A DNA stretch of 39,494 nucleotides from Gloeobacterales cyanobacterium ES-bin-313 (lineage in GTDB: Bacteria; Cyanobacteriota; Cyanobacteriia; Gloeobacterales; Gloeobacteraceae): the NCBI GenBank assembly GCA_014379585.1, contig JACMLN010000159.1:1-39494 (forward strand), in the 5' to 3' direction. The notes beneath the pieces were generated by a model. It was given only the letters and a program-made list of their open reading frames with translations. It was not told the DNA's origin and ran no database searches. Below are positions 7,941-17,027 of the stretch, one piece after another; position 1 is the first letter of the stretch, and the number at the start of each line of letters is the position of its first letter. The position numbers were made by a program, and so were the translations under genes.

Positions 7941-8726
7941 TTAGATTCCCATGGCAATCGTCATCGCTCGATTGCGCACTTCACTGTAGAGGGCTTTGAG
8001 ATAGGTGACAGCCGGTTCTGCTGCTTCAATCGGTGGTGAACCAAGAATGTCAAGAATCGTTTCCCCTGTTGGCGGAGGGGCAATCACCACAAGGCTGCTA
8101 TCGAGTTCGCCTGTTAGTTCCCAAAAACCAGCCGGGGTGAGGGGGGCGAACGCATCAGGAATCACAGGGACATTTTCAATTTCCGTTCTGCCACCCCGCA
8201 ATTCCCGGAGGCGACGAATAATTTCGGTGCGGGTTCTTCCGCGCAGGGCAAACAGCACAAACGGATCTTGATCGAATCGCTCCCCCATCAAGTAATAGAC
8301 GGCGGCAATATGCTTACAAGGGTTCGCTGAATCAGGACAGGAACACTCGCTATGAATGTCCCATTTGTTAAAAGGAAAAAGGCTCAAACCACTGGCAATA
8401 AAGGCGCGTTCGATATGTTGGGGCATTTCTCCCGCCAACAATTTGGCAGCAAAGATCGCTTCTCCCGCTAAGTTCGCGACGACTTCCTCCCATTGCTCGT
8501 CGCTAAAGCGATCTAGGGCAAGGCTGACATCGTAGGGCATCGGCGCAGTCCCTTGGACTTGGGCGACGACTTGAGCCGATTGAAAGTCCATGGACAGGAC
8601 GTTGCCACCACGGGCGTAGTTGCGCCCACGGGCAAGACGTTGGGTCCAACCGAAGGACTCCAACACGTCGATCCAGCGCTGTGCCCACCATTGGCTCGCA
8701 AACACTTTTGCTCCAGCGTCGTTCAT
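7941..8726 (-). CDS. SWIM zinc-finger protein
   Basis: The 261-residue soluble protein carries a SWIM motif, C128-S-C130...C137-K-H139 (CxCx6CxH), a zinc-binding module for DNA or protein contacts. Its ATG overlaps the TGA of the SNF2 helicase gene by four bases (8723-8726), which means tight translational coupling. Such SWIM proteins are commonly encoded beside SNF2-family helicases in bacteria, and are thought to work with them on DNA. The N-terminal half contains W-rich segments (QWWAQRWIDVLESFGW) and RGRNYARGG, common in this SWIM group; the C-terminal part after the finger is a predicted helical region with no known motif. Confidence 0.87.
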   Translation of the reverse strand: MNDAGAKVFASQWWAQRWIDVLESFGWTQRLARGRNYARGGNVLSMDFQSAQVVAQVQGTAPMPYDVSLALDRFSDEQWEEVVANLAGEAIFAAKLLAGEMPQHIERAFIASGLSLFPFNKWDIHSECSCPDSANPCKHIAAVYYLMGERFDQDPFVLFALRGRTRTEIIRRLRELRGGRTEIENVPVIPDAFAPLTPAGFWELTGELDSSLVVIAPPPTGETILDILGSPPIEAAEPAVTYLKALYSEVRNRAMTIAMGI

Positions 8727-11695
8727 GACACCTCCCTATCGATAATTTCGGAGCGATCCAAGAGCAGCAATTGCCGCAATTGATCGGTACTCATCTCCGA
8801 CAGCCAGTTTTCTCCAGCACTGACCACTTGTTCGGCGAGGGCTTTTTTGCTCTCGATCAACAGGTGAATGCGCTCTTCTAACGTACCTGTACAGACAAAT
8901 TTGTAGACTTGGACATTTTTGGTCTGACCGATCCGAAATACCCGGTCAGTGGCCTGATTTTCGACTGCTGGATTCCACCAGCGATCGAAGTGGAAAACAT
9001 GGTTGGCGCGGGTGAGGTTCAGGCCAGTGCCCCCAGCTTTGAGGGACAGAATAAATAGGCGCGGTCCTTGGGGGTCTCTCTGGAAGCGGTCAACCATCGC
9101 TTCGCGCTGGTTCTTGGTGGTACTGCCGTACAAGAAAAAGACTTCCGACTTGAGGCGCTCGTGCAAGTAGCGCTGCAACAATCCCCCCCATTCCGCAAAC
9201 TGGGTAAAGATCAGCGCCCGGTCATCCTCAGCGAGTACTTCTTCGAGCATCTCTTCGAGGCGGCTGAGTTTGCCTGAGCGGTCAAACAGTTCGCTTTTAT
9301 CTCCCAGGAAGTGACTGGGATGATTACAGATCTGCTTGAGTTTCACCAGAGTGGCAAGCACGACCCCGCGCCGTTGAATACCTGTGCTCTCTTCAATTTT
9401 TTCCAGAGACTCCTTGACGATCTTTTCGTAAAGGGCGGCTTGCTCAGGGGTCAGGGGACAAAATACGGTGTTTTCTTGCTTGTCAGGCAGGTCTTGAATA
9501 ATCAGCGGGTCGCTCTTGAGGCGGCGCAGGATGAAGGGCTGGACAAGGGCACGCAGAGAAGCCAAGGAACTGCGGTCTGCGTACTTCTCGATCGGGATGG
9601 CAAAACGGCGTTGGAAGAAGTTCTTCGCTCCCAAATAGCCTGGATTGAGAAACTCCAGGATCGACCAGAGTTCTCCCAAACGGTTCTCCACGGGTGTGCC
9701 CGTGAGGGCGATCCGAAAATGCGCACTTAACTCCCGGATTGCCTGGGTTTGCTTCGCTTCGGGATTTTTAATATTTTGGGCCTCGTCCAGCACCAACCCC
9801 TGCCACTGAACGCGCTTGAGATCCTTGATGTCGCGCTGCACAAGAGCGTAGTTGCTAATCACGATCTGTTTGGCTTGCACCGCTTCGACAAAGTTGCGCC
9901 CCTTCGGGCGGCGCGTGCCGTGGTGCACATGAACACTCAGGCTAGGCGAAAACTTTTTGATCTCCCGTTCCCAGTTGCCCATCACCGAGGTCGGACAGAT
10001 CAACAAGATCGGGGCTTCAAGGCGACCTTCTTGGGCAAGATGTAGCACAAAAGCCAACAGTTGTACGGTTTTGCCCAGACCCATGTCGTCGGCAAGACAG
10101 GCACCAAGGCCCCATTCTTCGAGAAACTTCAACCAGCCAACCCCAAGCTTTTGGTAGGGGCGCAGGACACCTTGGAAGCCCTCTGGTTCGTCAATTGGGG
10201 TTAGGTTGCGGTGATCGTTGAGGTTTTCGAGCAACTGCTTGAGGGAGCCGGAGCTATCGAAGTTGACGATCGGCAGACCAGCAATGGTTTGGGCGTCGCC
10301 GACACTGAGCCGCAAAACGTGCTCAAGGGTCAGTCCGGCTTGATCTTGACCCGATTCAAAAAATTTGCGGGCGGCACGTACATCCTGGGAGCGCATTTCT
10401 ACCCAAGTACCACCCACCTGCACCAAAGGATCTTGACTGGCTGCCAATTTTTCAAATTCTGCACGGGTGATTTTTTTGCCGCCAAGCGCCAGTTCCCAGC
10501 GAAAACTGAGTAAACTTTGCATCCCAAGACCGCCAGCACGTTCGGGGGTACTCGCTTCGATGCGCAGACCCAAACGATTTTTGAGGCTGCCGACCTCAGA
10601 GAGACTGTCGGGCAACAAGACACCGAAGCCACTTTCCCGCAGTCGCCACGTTGCCGCTTTTAAAAACTGAAAAGCTTCTGGGGTCGTGAGGGTGGAACAG
10701 ATCGGTTGACGAGTCATTAAGCCTGATTCAATCCCACCGTAGATCCGTGAAGCAAGACCCAACCCGGCCAAAAATGTCTCTTGGAGGTCGCCATTGGTTG
10801 CCCAAACGGCTTGGGCGCTTAATGCCTTGCCGCCGTCGTCCTGCAACAAAAAATGCAATAGCCAGGTTTTGTCCTCGCCTTCTGGTGGCTCTAAGCGAAA
10901 ACTGGTGCGAAAGCGATCTTGGTAGTGGAGAGGGGCTTGCCAGGTATTGAGATTTTCCAGCAGACCGTTTACTTCAGCTTGGGGCAACCCGCCTGTTGGA
11001 CTACTGAGCGCCTGCAACCACTGACGGGTCAACCCAGACGGGAAAGTACCTACCGCTGAGACGGGATCTCCATGGGCAGTTGCCCGTACTTGGGCATCGA
11101 GACAGGTTTCTAAAAAGTGATCGAGGACGGACAAAGGTGAAAGCGTCGGGTCAGCAGCACGGCAGGCACCCGGAAAGCGGGCCAACAGCGATCTTTGCCG
11201 CTCACGATCCACCGCACTGTCCAAAAGCGGCATCCAGCGTGCCATGGGGGGGTGGCCTGGGAGCAGACCCGGCAGAAACTTCGAGCGCACCGCAAGATCG
11301 AGAATCCAACGGGCGCATTGCGACCAAAAACGCAGATCCGCAGCGATGGACGCGTCGCTATCCCCCATAGGCAGTCCCGACAGCAGTTTCAACGTGGCAA
11401 GTGGATCCAGCCACAATCCAGAAACCTCCCAAGGTAGAAGCCGCACATCTTCCGATTGGGTGGGCGGACTGGCCGAATACACAACCCCCGACTGGGTGGT
11501 GGGCAACGTGAGCGTTAAACTACCAACCTCGGCTGGGGCGTTCAACCACTGTTCGAGAGCAGGAATATCGAGGCTATAGGGATGCAGTTCAGGGTTTTCT
11601 GGCCACTTGCGCTGTTTCGGCAGAGACTTCCAGGTTTCTCCCCAAAGAAAAAACCCGTTGCGCGGGCGTACCCAAAGACCGTGCAAGATTGCCAT
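8723..11695 (-). CDS. SNF2-family DEAD/DEAH-box helicase
   Basis: The 990-residue protein has the SNF2 ATPase core in its C-terminal half: motif I ADDMGLGKT (about residue 535), motif II LDEAQ, motif III LTGTPVENRLGELWSI, and the helicase C lobe with LKAGGTGLN, FDRWWNPAVENQATDR and FRIGQ. The N-terminal 500 residues are the helicase-associated region seen in bacterial SNF2 proteins. These enzymes translocate on duplex DNA and remodel protein-DNA complexes; the bacterial cellular role is not well defined. I start at ATG 11695 (MAILHGLWVRPRNGFF); the frame extends upstream to 11929 but that part looks noncoding and would overlap the divergent gene. Together with the SWIM gene (4-nt overlap) and the acidic protein it forms a likely three-gene operon. 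Confidence 0.94.
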   Translation of the reverse strand: MAILHGLWVRPRNGFFLWGETWKSLPKQRKWPENPELHPYSLDIPALEQWLNAPAEVGSLTLTLPTTQSGVVYSASPPTQSEDVRLLPWEVSGLWLDPLATLKLLSGLPMGDSDASIAADLRFWSQCARWILDLAVRSKFLPGLLPGHPPMARWMPLLDSAVDRERQRSLLARFPGACRAADPTLSPLSVLDHFLETCLDAQVRATAHGDPVSAVGTFPSGLTRQWLQALSSPTGGLPQAEVNGLLENLNTWQAPLHYQDRFRTSFRLEPPEGEDKTWLLHFLLQDDGGKALSAQAVWATNGDLQETFLAGLGLASRIYGGIESGLMTRQPICSTLTTPEAFQFLKAATWRLRESGFGVLLPDSLSEVGSLKNRLGLRIEASTPERAGGLGMQSLLSFRWELALGGKKITRAEFEKLAASQDPLVQVGGTWVEMRSQDVRAARKFFESGQDQAGLTLEHVLRLSVGDAQTIAGLPIVNFDSSGSLKQLLENLNDHRNLTPIDEPEGFQGVLRPYQKLGVGWLKFLEEWGLGACLADDMGLGKTVQLLAFVLHLAQEGRLEAPILLICPTSVMGNWEREIKKFSPSLSVHVHHGTRRPKGRNFVEAVQAKQIVISNYALVQRDIKDLKRVQWQGLVLDEAQNIKNPEAKQTQAIRELSAHFRIALTGTPVENRLGELWSILEFLNPGYLGAKNFFQRRFAIPIEKYADRSSLASLRALVQPFILRRLKSDPLIIQDLPDKQENTVFCPLTPEQAALYEKIVKESLEKIEESTGIQRRGVVLATLVKLKQICNHPSHFLGDKSELFDRSGKLSRLEEMLEEVLAEDDRALIFTQFAEWGGLLQRYLHERLKSEVFFLYGSTTKNQREAMVDRFQRDPQGPRLFILSLKAGGTGLNLTRANHVFHFDRWWNPAVENQATDRVFRIGQTKNVQVYKFVCTGTLEERIHLLIESKKALAEQVVSAGENWLSEMSTDQLRQLLLLDRSEIIDREVS

Positions 11696-11810
11696 GCCTC
11701 TTATTCTATTCTTGTTTTTTGAGCCAATCCAAAAACTATCTGTCTTCTTGATGACGCAGGAGGGTGTGCTTAGTGGTAAATAAGGAAGGACTGTTCGAGT
11801 ACCGCCCAAG

Positions 11811-12437
11811 ATGAGGTTCTGGTTCCTCGTTTTCCCCCTCACTGTTCTGCTTGCCTTACCTGCTTGGGCAGATCCCCACGATGATCTCGTCAAAGCCCTG
11901 AGGCAGACGCGGGTTGCCTTTGGCAGCAATGTTGCTTTCGCTGCTTATCTCAAGCAGGAAGAGAAGCTTACGAGTGCCCTTGACGTAGCTTTCTATAGTC
12001 AACAAAAGCTCTCTAGCAGGAGCCTTTTGAGTGTACGCCACGTCATTCGTCAGATGCGCACCCTCGAAAAGGCATGGATTTTTCGATACACCCTGGGAAT
12101 CAAAGGCATCGAATCCCAAAATGATGTCAGCTTCTACTACGCCGACCAAGAAAAGGTCAGCCAAGCATTTGTCGGCGTCGATGCTCGGATTAAATTGAGC
12201 GAATATTTGGTCGCCCAAGACCAAGAGGACGGCAACGGACTCTACGCCACCTATGCCTTCGACCGCCTACTGCGGGTCAGCCTCGACAGCATCATTCGTA
12301 ATATTGACGTTTGCATCAATCGGCTGACCCGTTCCCAAAGTTATCGGGCAGGAACGAAGGGGCTGAAAGTACGGACAGGTGGTAAGGCAAAAGCATTGCC
12401 TGTGACTGGGACATTGTTGTTTGTTGGCAACCGATAG
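11811..12437 (+). CDS. secreted hypothetical protein, overlaps next gene tail to tail
   Basis: 208 residues, beginning with a clear signal peptide (MRFWFLVFPLTVLLALPAWA, cleavage near residue 21). The mature part is mainly alpha-helical and charged, with one Cys, and ends in a basic Gly/Lys stretch (GTKGLKVRTGGKAKAL). I do not recognise the family. It is transcribed divergently from the SNF2 operon. Its last 97 bp overlap the 3' end of the minus-strand gene 12341-12811, so the extreme C-terminus of one or both could be misassigned. Confidence 0.68.
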   Translation: MRFWFLVFPLTVLLALPAWADPHDDLVKALRQTRVAFGSNVAFAAYLKQEEKLTSALDVAFYSQQKLSSRSLLSVRHVIRQMRTLEKAWIFRYTLGIKGIESQNDVSFYYADQEKVSQAFVGVDARIKLSEYLVAQDQEDGNGLYATYAFDRLLRVSLDSIIRNIDVCINRLTRSQSYRAGTKGLKVRTGGKAKALPVTGTLLFVGNR

Positions 12438-12811
12438 ATTGGGGTGCGGCAAAGGCCACTGAAGCAACCACGGTAGAAGCGCCCATAGACTGGGTAGTTG
12501 CGTCCGTAGTAGCGCTCATCGCGCTGCTGAATATCCCCAAAGTAACGTGCCTCGTTGACCTGCTGGTTATAAGCACTTTCTGCTTGGGCAGCGGCAAGAG
12601 AATCGTAGACTACCCCAGAGTAGGTGATGCGGGTCGGTTGTGGAGCTGGTGGGCGGCTTCCAAGGCCATTTTCGACGAGCATATTCGCTTCTTCGATGCT
12701 CATAGTGCCGTTGGCAATTTGGCGCTGGATATAGCGCGGGTAGGGAGCCGCTACAGCGGGCACAGCAATCAGGAGAAGCAGGCAGGCAGGGAGGAAAGAT
12801 CGTAGTTTCAT
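12341..12811 (-). CDS. secreted hypothetical protein
   Basis: 156 residues if started at ATG 12811, where an intact signal peptide begins (MKLRSFLPACLLLLIAVPAVAA). An in-frame ATG at 12835 would add eight residues before it and is less likely. After cleavage it contains a short helical stretch NGTMSIEEANMLVENG, a linker rich in Pro and Tyr/Arg (RYYGRNYPVYGRFYRG), and two Cys in CFSGLC. No known domain. Its 3' end overlaps the convergent gene. Confidence 0.66.
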   Translation of the reverse strand: MKLRSFLPACLLLLIAVPAVAAPYPRYIQRQIANGTMSIEEANMLVENGLGSRPPAPQPTRITYSGVVYDSLAAAQAESAYNQQVNEARYFGDIQQRDERYYGRNYPVYGRFYRGCFSGLCRTPIYRLPTNNNVPVTGNAFALPPVRTFSPFVPAR

Positions 12812-12890
12812 GGCAAATTCCGACGCTCTTTTCATTAAACCTCAACGTACAAGGACGGGTAGCGAAACTGGCGAGAAATGCGCCCTACGG

Positions 12891-13832
12891 CTAAAAAGTC
12901 CCTTGGGATTGGTTCTCCTCAACTTTCAGCGCCGCCAAAGAAACTTCCCAAGCGAGGCGTGGAGAGACATAACTAAGCAGTTGGGTGCGCAGTTTTTCGA
13001 GAGCAGCAAGTTGTTGGGATTGGCCTGCCTGCCAAACAAGATGTTGAAGATAATCCACCAAGAGCACTTGGGCTTCGACGGTAAGGGCTTCATCGACTTG
13101 GCGGGCAAGGTGCAAAGAACTGCGCAGATCCAAGGGACTCTGAGACCATTTGCGCAAAGCGATGAGGAGATCCGGGGGCACAGTCGCAATCCATTCCAGC
13201 AGTTGCTTCGCTCTACCGGGACTGCCTTGGGACATGGCAATAATTTCTGAGGGTGCTTCGAGAGCGTGTTCAGCCAGAATTGTTTGGACAAGCTGGTCAG
13301 AGAGGCGCACAAACGGAATCTTTTGGCAGCGAGAAACGACAGTAGTTAGGACAACTCGCAACTCGGGGACGATGAGGATCAGTGTAGCCGCCCCCGGTTC
13401 TTCAAGCACTTTAAGCAGGGCATTGGCGGCTCCATCACCTAGGGTCTGGGCGTTTTCGAGGACAACCACGCGGCGTTGGGCTTCGACGGCAGGCCGACTC
13501 AGAAATTGGATGATGCCCCGCACCTGTTCCATACGGATCTGGGGCTGAGAACGGGGCAAGGCACCCTCGGCGAGGGCTTCACTGCGGGTAAGCAGCTTCT
13601 CCCCTTTTTTAAACGTTGGCTCGATCCACAAAAAGTCAGGATGGTTGCTGCGCACTACCCGTCCGTCCGTACACTCGAGTAAAGCGCCCGCAAAGGCGCG
13701 TGCCACCATCGCTTTGCCGATTCCATCCTGACCCACAAAAAGATACGCTGGGGCGATCCGAGCACTGACGAGGCTGCGCTCAAGAAGTTCGAGGGCTAAG
13801 GTTTGACCGAGTGCAGCAGTTTGTAGAGGCAT
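12891..13832 (-). CDS. holB: DNA polymerase III delta' subunit
   Basis: 313 residues; part of the clamp-loader complex that puts the sliding clamp onto primed DNA. Walker A is GQDGIGKA (residues 34-41), followed by HPDFLWIEP, VLEEPGAATLILI and the SRC motif (VVSRCQ) that acts as arginine finger toward the neighbouring subunit. The family fold is AAA+ plus a C-terminal collar domain. The zinc-binding cysteine cluster found in E. coli delta' is not evident here. The ATG directly abuts the stop codon of the preceding hydrolase gene (TAG 13833-13835), so the two are probably co-transcribed although functionally unrelated. Confidence 0.9.
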   Translation of the reverse strand: MPLQTAALGQTLALELLERSLVSARIAPAYLFVGQDGIGKAMVARAFAGALLECTDGRVVRSNHPDFLWIEPTFKKGEKLLTRSEALAEGALPRSQPQIRMEQVRGIIQFLSRPAVEAQRRVVVLENAQTLGDGAANALLKVLEEPGAATLILIVPELRVVLTTVVSRCQKIPFVRLSDQLVQTILAEHALEAPSEIIAMSQGSPGRAKQLLEWIATVPPDLLIALRKWSQSPLDLRSSLHLARQVDEALTVEAQVLLVDYLQHLVWQAGQSQQLAALEKLRTQLLSYVSPRLAWEVSLAALKVEENQSQGTF

Positions 13833-14855
13833 CTAGAGAGAGGGAGCAAAGTTTTCAAGAAAAGTCTGAGCAAAGGGAGAGCGGAGGACATTGCCCACAC
13901 CAAGATCGAAAGGTTCGCTGGTGCGGCTGGCGTTGGCGAGCAAGATAAAAGTCAGCTTTTGGGTAGGGACTTTTAAGACCAAGCTAGAGAAACTCTCAAT
14001 TTCGCCGTAGTGCCAAACCAGTTTTCCGCCTCGATAGTTTTGGACAAACCAACCGAATCCGTAGGGCTGAGGAGTGCCATTGTTCGCAATAAACGGACTC
14101 CAGGCAAGTTCTTGGGTTTTGGCACTGACAAATCGATGTTGATCGACTGCAATATAGTACTTAGCTAAGTCGAGAACCGTAGTGATAATTCCAGAGCCAG
14201 TGTTGATCTTGGGGCCAGGGTAACGACTCGGCAACATTTGACCAGCAGCGTTAAGTCGGTAAGCATGAGCCAATTCATTGAGAGCGCCATTGCTGCTGCG
14301 TGGAGTGGTCTGCTCCATGCCGAGCGGTTCGATAATCCGGCTGACCAATAAATCTCGAAAACTTTGTCCGGAGAGGGTTTCCAGGACACGGGTTAATTTT
14401 GCGAAGTTGGAATCGCTATAGGCGTAATGCGTACCGGCAATGCCATCACCCGTATGGGAAAAGTAGTGAAGTACCCGAGGTGTATCGCCCTTCATTTCCG
14501 GGAAGAACTGGCGCATGGGTGTATTGAGATCCAATTTGCCCTCCTCCACCAGACTCAGCAGCAACGTCGAAGCAAAGGTTTTGGTGAGGGAGGCAATTGG
14601 GTAGGCCGTGTTGGCTGTGGCTGGCAACTTGTTTTCGAGATCTCGTAGCCCAAAACCATCCGCATAGATCACCGAATCATTACGAATGATTGCGACTGAG
14701 AGGCCAGGGATTTTCAAAGTTTTGCGCAGGGATTCGATGCGATCGCGCATGTGGCTGATGCGCAAACTGTCCCCTGGAGCCATCTCTGGAGCGCCCCAAA
14801 CAGGCTGTGTAAAAGGCAGAAATAGGCACAGCAGCCAGAAAACAAAGGATTTCAT
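13833..14855 (-). CDS. serine beta-lactamase-like hydrolase (class C / esterase type), secreted
   Basis: 340 residues with a signal peptide (MKSFVFWLLCLFLPFTQPVWG, cleavage near residue 22). The catalytic SxxK motif is S89-L-T-K92 in IASLTKTF; the second motif is Y146-S-D148 (replacing the usual Y-S-N), and the third is H-Y-G in WHYGEIESF. This is the class C beta-lactamase/D-Ala-D-Ala carboxypeptidase/esterase superfamily; most such proteins are peptidases or esterases acting on cell-wall peptides or small esters rather than antibiotics. The substrate is unknown. The gene ends immediately at the holB start. Confidence 0.88.
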   Translation of the reverse strand: MKSFVFWLLCLFLPFTQPVWGAPEMAPGDSLRISHMRDRIESLRKTLKIPGLSVAIIRNDSVIYADGFGLRDLENKLPATANTAYPIASLTKTFASTLLLSLVEEGKLDLNTPMRQFFPEMKGDTPRVLHYFSHTGDGIAGTHYAYSDSNFAKLTRVLETLSGQSFRDLLVSRIIEPLGMEQTTPRSSNGALNELAHAYRLNAAGQMLPSRYPGPKINTGSGIITTVLDLAKYYIAVDQHRFVSAKTQELAWSPFIANNGTPQPYGFGWFVQNYRGGKLVWHYGEIESFSSLVLKVPTQKLTFILLANASRTSEPFDLGVGNVLRSPFAQTFLENFAPSL

Positions 14856-14997
14856 CTCAAAGCATAAAAAGGGACAACCGCCACCAGACTAGCTTGAGTA
14901 CAAGTGTGAAGACTTACAACATCACTGCGATTTCTTTCATTTACTTCCGACCTTTTGCCCAGTCCAGATAAACTCTTAGGATTACTGCATCTATGTC

Positions 14998-16992
14998 TTG
15001 GTGATTGTGGATAAAGGCACCTTGGTCGAATTCCGGCTACAGGGTCACCGACTGCTCGGGATCATTAGTGGCCCAGAAGGAAAAAAGAACTGGAATCTGC
15101 AAACGGCGACGGGCGGTGTTCAAACCATCCATCCTCGGCAGGTGACTTTTACAGCAACCGGTGGCCCTTACCGTGCTGCTGAACTTTCGACCTTTCTGAC
15201 TGAGGCCGAGCGCCTTCAAGAAAATGCAGATCTTGGCCTCGCTTGGGAACTATTTAGCGAGTCCCAGAGCTTAGTCACCCCCGAAGAGCTTGCCCAATTG
15301 CTCTTTGATGCGACGACACCTGTGGCGTGCTACGCGGCCCATGGTCTGTTGATCGAGGATCATCTCTACTTCAAGCAAAAAGCCGAAGGCTACGAACCGC
15401 GCTCTGCAAGCCAAGTCGAAGAATTGCGCCATCAGCAGGCCGTCGAGGCACGTAAAGCGAACGAACAAGCAATGTTTGTCGAGTCTATCAATCAAGCCCT
15501 AGCTGGCAAGCCCGTTGACTGGCAAGGGAGCAGCCGTCTGCGTCTTGAAGCCCTGGACCGCTACGCGCTTTGGGGAGAGGAAGCCCCAGAACGTTCCCAG
15601 GCCCAAGACATTCTTTCCCATCTCGGTCGTCCAACCCGCCCTGAGGAAGCTGCTGCTTTGTTGGTCGGACTTAATCTCTGGAAGCCCCACGAAAATATCC
15701 CTTTGCGGCGTTCGGGCATCCCCACCCAGTTCTCGGAGGCCATCCTTGGCGTTGCGGATCAACTCCTCGAAAATCCGCCAGAGGATCTTGATACACGCAA
15801 AGACTTTGGGCGTTTGGCTGTCTACACTATCGACGACGAATCCACCCGCGAAATTGACGATGGTTTGAGCCTGGAAATTCTCCCCGATGGCGCTGAAAAG
15901 CTTTGGATCCATATCGCCGATCCGACCCGTTGGATGCATCTTGGCGATCCCCTCGACCTCGAAGCACGGCGGCGAGCCACCAGTGTTTACCTGCCAACTG
16001 GATCGATCCCGATGTTTCCAGAACGCCTTGCTACAGGCCCAATGAGCCTTGTACCTGGACAACTGAATGCCGCCCTCAGTTTTGGCGCGATCATCGCCCC
16101 GGATGGCTCTGTCGGAGACTACGAGATCACAACGTCCCTGATTCGGACTGTCTACCCGGTGAGCTACGAAGAAGCCGATCCGTTGATTGCTACCGGCGAA
16201 GAACCGATCCTGGCTCGCCTCCACGAAATTGCCCTGTTGCGCCGCAGTCATCGCCACAGTCATGGAGCCGTCACCATTGACCTTCCTGAAGCCCAAGTCA
16301 AAGTGGACGGCGAAGAAATCCACCTCGAATTGCTTGGGGATTCTGCATCGCGGGTGCTTGTCTCTGAAATGATGATCCTCGTCGGCGAGATCACTGCCCA
16401 TTTCGCCACCCAACATCAAATTCCGATTCCGTTTCGCACCCAAGCAGCCCCAGACCTACCACCCCAAGAAGAACTGAACCGACTTCCGGCTGGCCCTGTG
16501 CGCGAATTTGCCATTTGTCGGTTCATGCAACGTGGCGAAGTGAGTGTCTATCCGAGTCGTCATGGTGGCCTCGGACTCGAAGCCTATGCCCAGGCAACTT
16601 CACCGATCCGGCGCTACAGCGACTTATTGGTTCATTTCCAAATGAAGGCATTTTTGCGGGGAGAGGCACCACCCTTAAGTTTGGAGATCCTCAAAGAAGT
16701 GATCGCCACCATCGATGCCGCCAACTATGAAGTCGTCCAACTAGAACGCCAATCCGAACGCTACTGGATCTACGAGTACCTGCGCCAACGCCGTACCCAA
16801 CCCCAACCTGCTCTCGTCCTCGACTGGATGGGCGGCGATCCCCAACGTGCTTTGGTACTACTCGAAAATGTTGGGCTGCGTCAACCAGTGCGCTTTGATC
16901 GCCCCGTCTCTCGGGGTGAAATGGTCGATCTCAGCATCTCCCAGGTCGATCCACGCCAAGATATTCTGATCCTCAGAGAAATTCGACGATGA
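14998..16992 (+). CDS. RNase II-family 3'-5' exoribonuclease
   Basis: 664 residues. The catalytic RNB domain contains TIDDESTREIDDG (about residues 276-288), the cluster of Asp residues that binds Mg, and IHIADPTRWM with the conserved P-M-F-P-E-R-L segment and the arginine-rich ATSPIRRYSDLLVH near residue 530. An S1-like beta domain closes the protein. The enzyme degrades single-stranded RNA from the 3' end. It is the short cyanobacterial/chloroplast RNase II type rather than long RNase R. The start is unusual: TTG 14998 or GTG 15001, with no in-frame ATG; the out-of-frame ATG at 14993 opens a three-codon ORF ending inside the start region. Confidence 0.92.
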   Translation: MVIVDKGTLVEFRLQGHRLLGIISGPEGKKNWNLQTATGGVQTIHPRQVTFTATGGPYRAAELSTFLTEAERLQENADLGLAWELFSESQSLVTPEELAQLLFDATTPVACYAAHGLLIEDHLYFKQKAEGYEPRSASQVEELRHQQAVEARKANEQAMFVESINQALAGKPVDWQGSSRLRLEALDRYALWGEEAPERSQAQDILSHLGRPTRPEEAAALLVGLNLWKPHENIPLRRSGIPTQFSEAILGVADQLLENPPEDLDTRKDFGRLAVYTIDDESTREIDDGLSLEILPDGAEKLWIHIADPTRWMHLGDPLDLEARRRATSVYLPTGSIPMFPERLATGPMSLVPGQLNAALSFGAIIAPDGSVGDYEITTSLIRTVYPVSYEEADPLIATGEEPILARLHEIALLRRSHRHSHGAVTIDLPEAQVKVDGEEIHLELLGDSASRVLVSEMMILVGEITAHFATQHQIPIPFRTQAAPDLPPQEELNRLPAGPVREFAICRFMQRGEVSVYPSRHGGLGLEAYAQATSPIRRYSDLLVHFQMKAFLRGEAPPLSLEILKEVIATIDAANYEVVQLERQSERYWIYEYLRQRRTQPQPALVLDWMGGDPQRALVLLENVGLRQPVRFDRPVSRGEMVDLSISQVDPRQDILILREIRR

Positions 16993-17027
16993 AGTCACAC
17001 CCTGTCAGCCGTCCTCTGCTTCGTCAG

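Noticed and set aside
11696-11929. N-terminal extension of the SNF2 helicase
   Set aside because: The extension overlaps the divergent secreted-protein gene and has no family-like residues; MAILHG at 11695 is a better start.
15499-16443. Long minus-strand open frame (314 codons) opposite the RNase II gene
   Set aside because: It lies fully within a well-supported gene on the other strand, has no family resemblance and is a by-product of codon bias.
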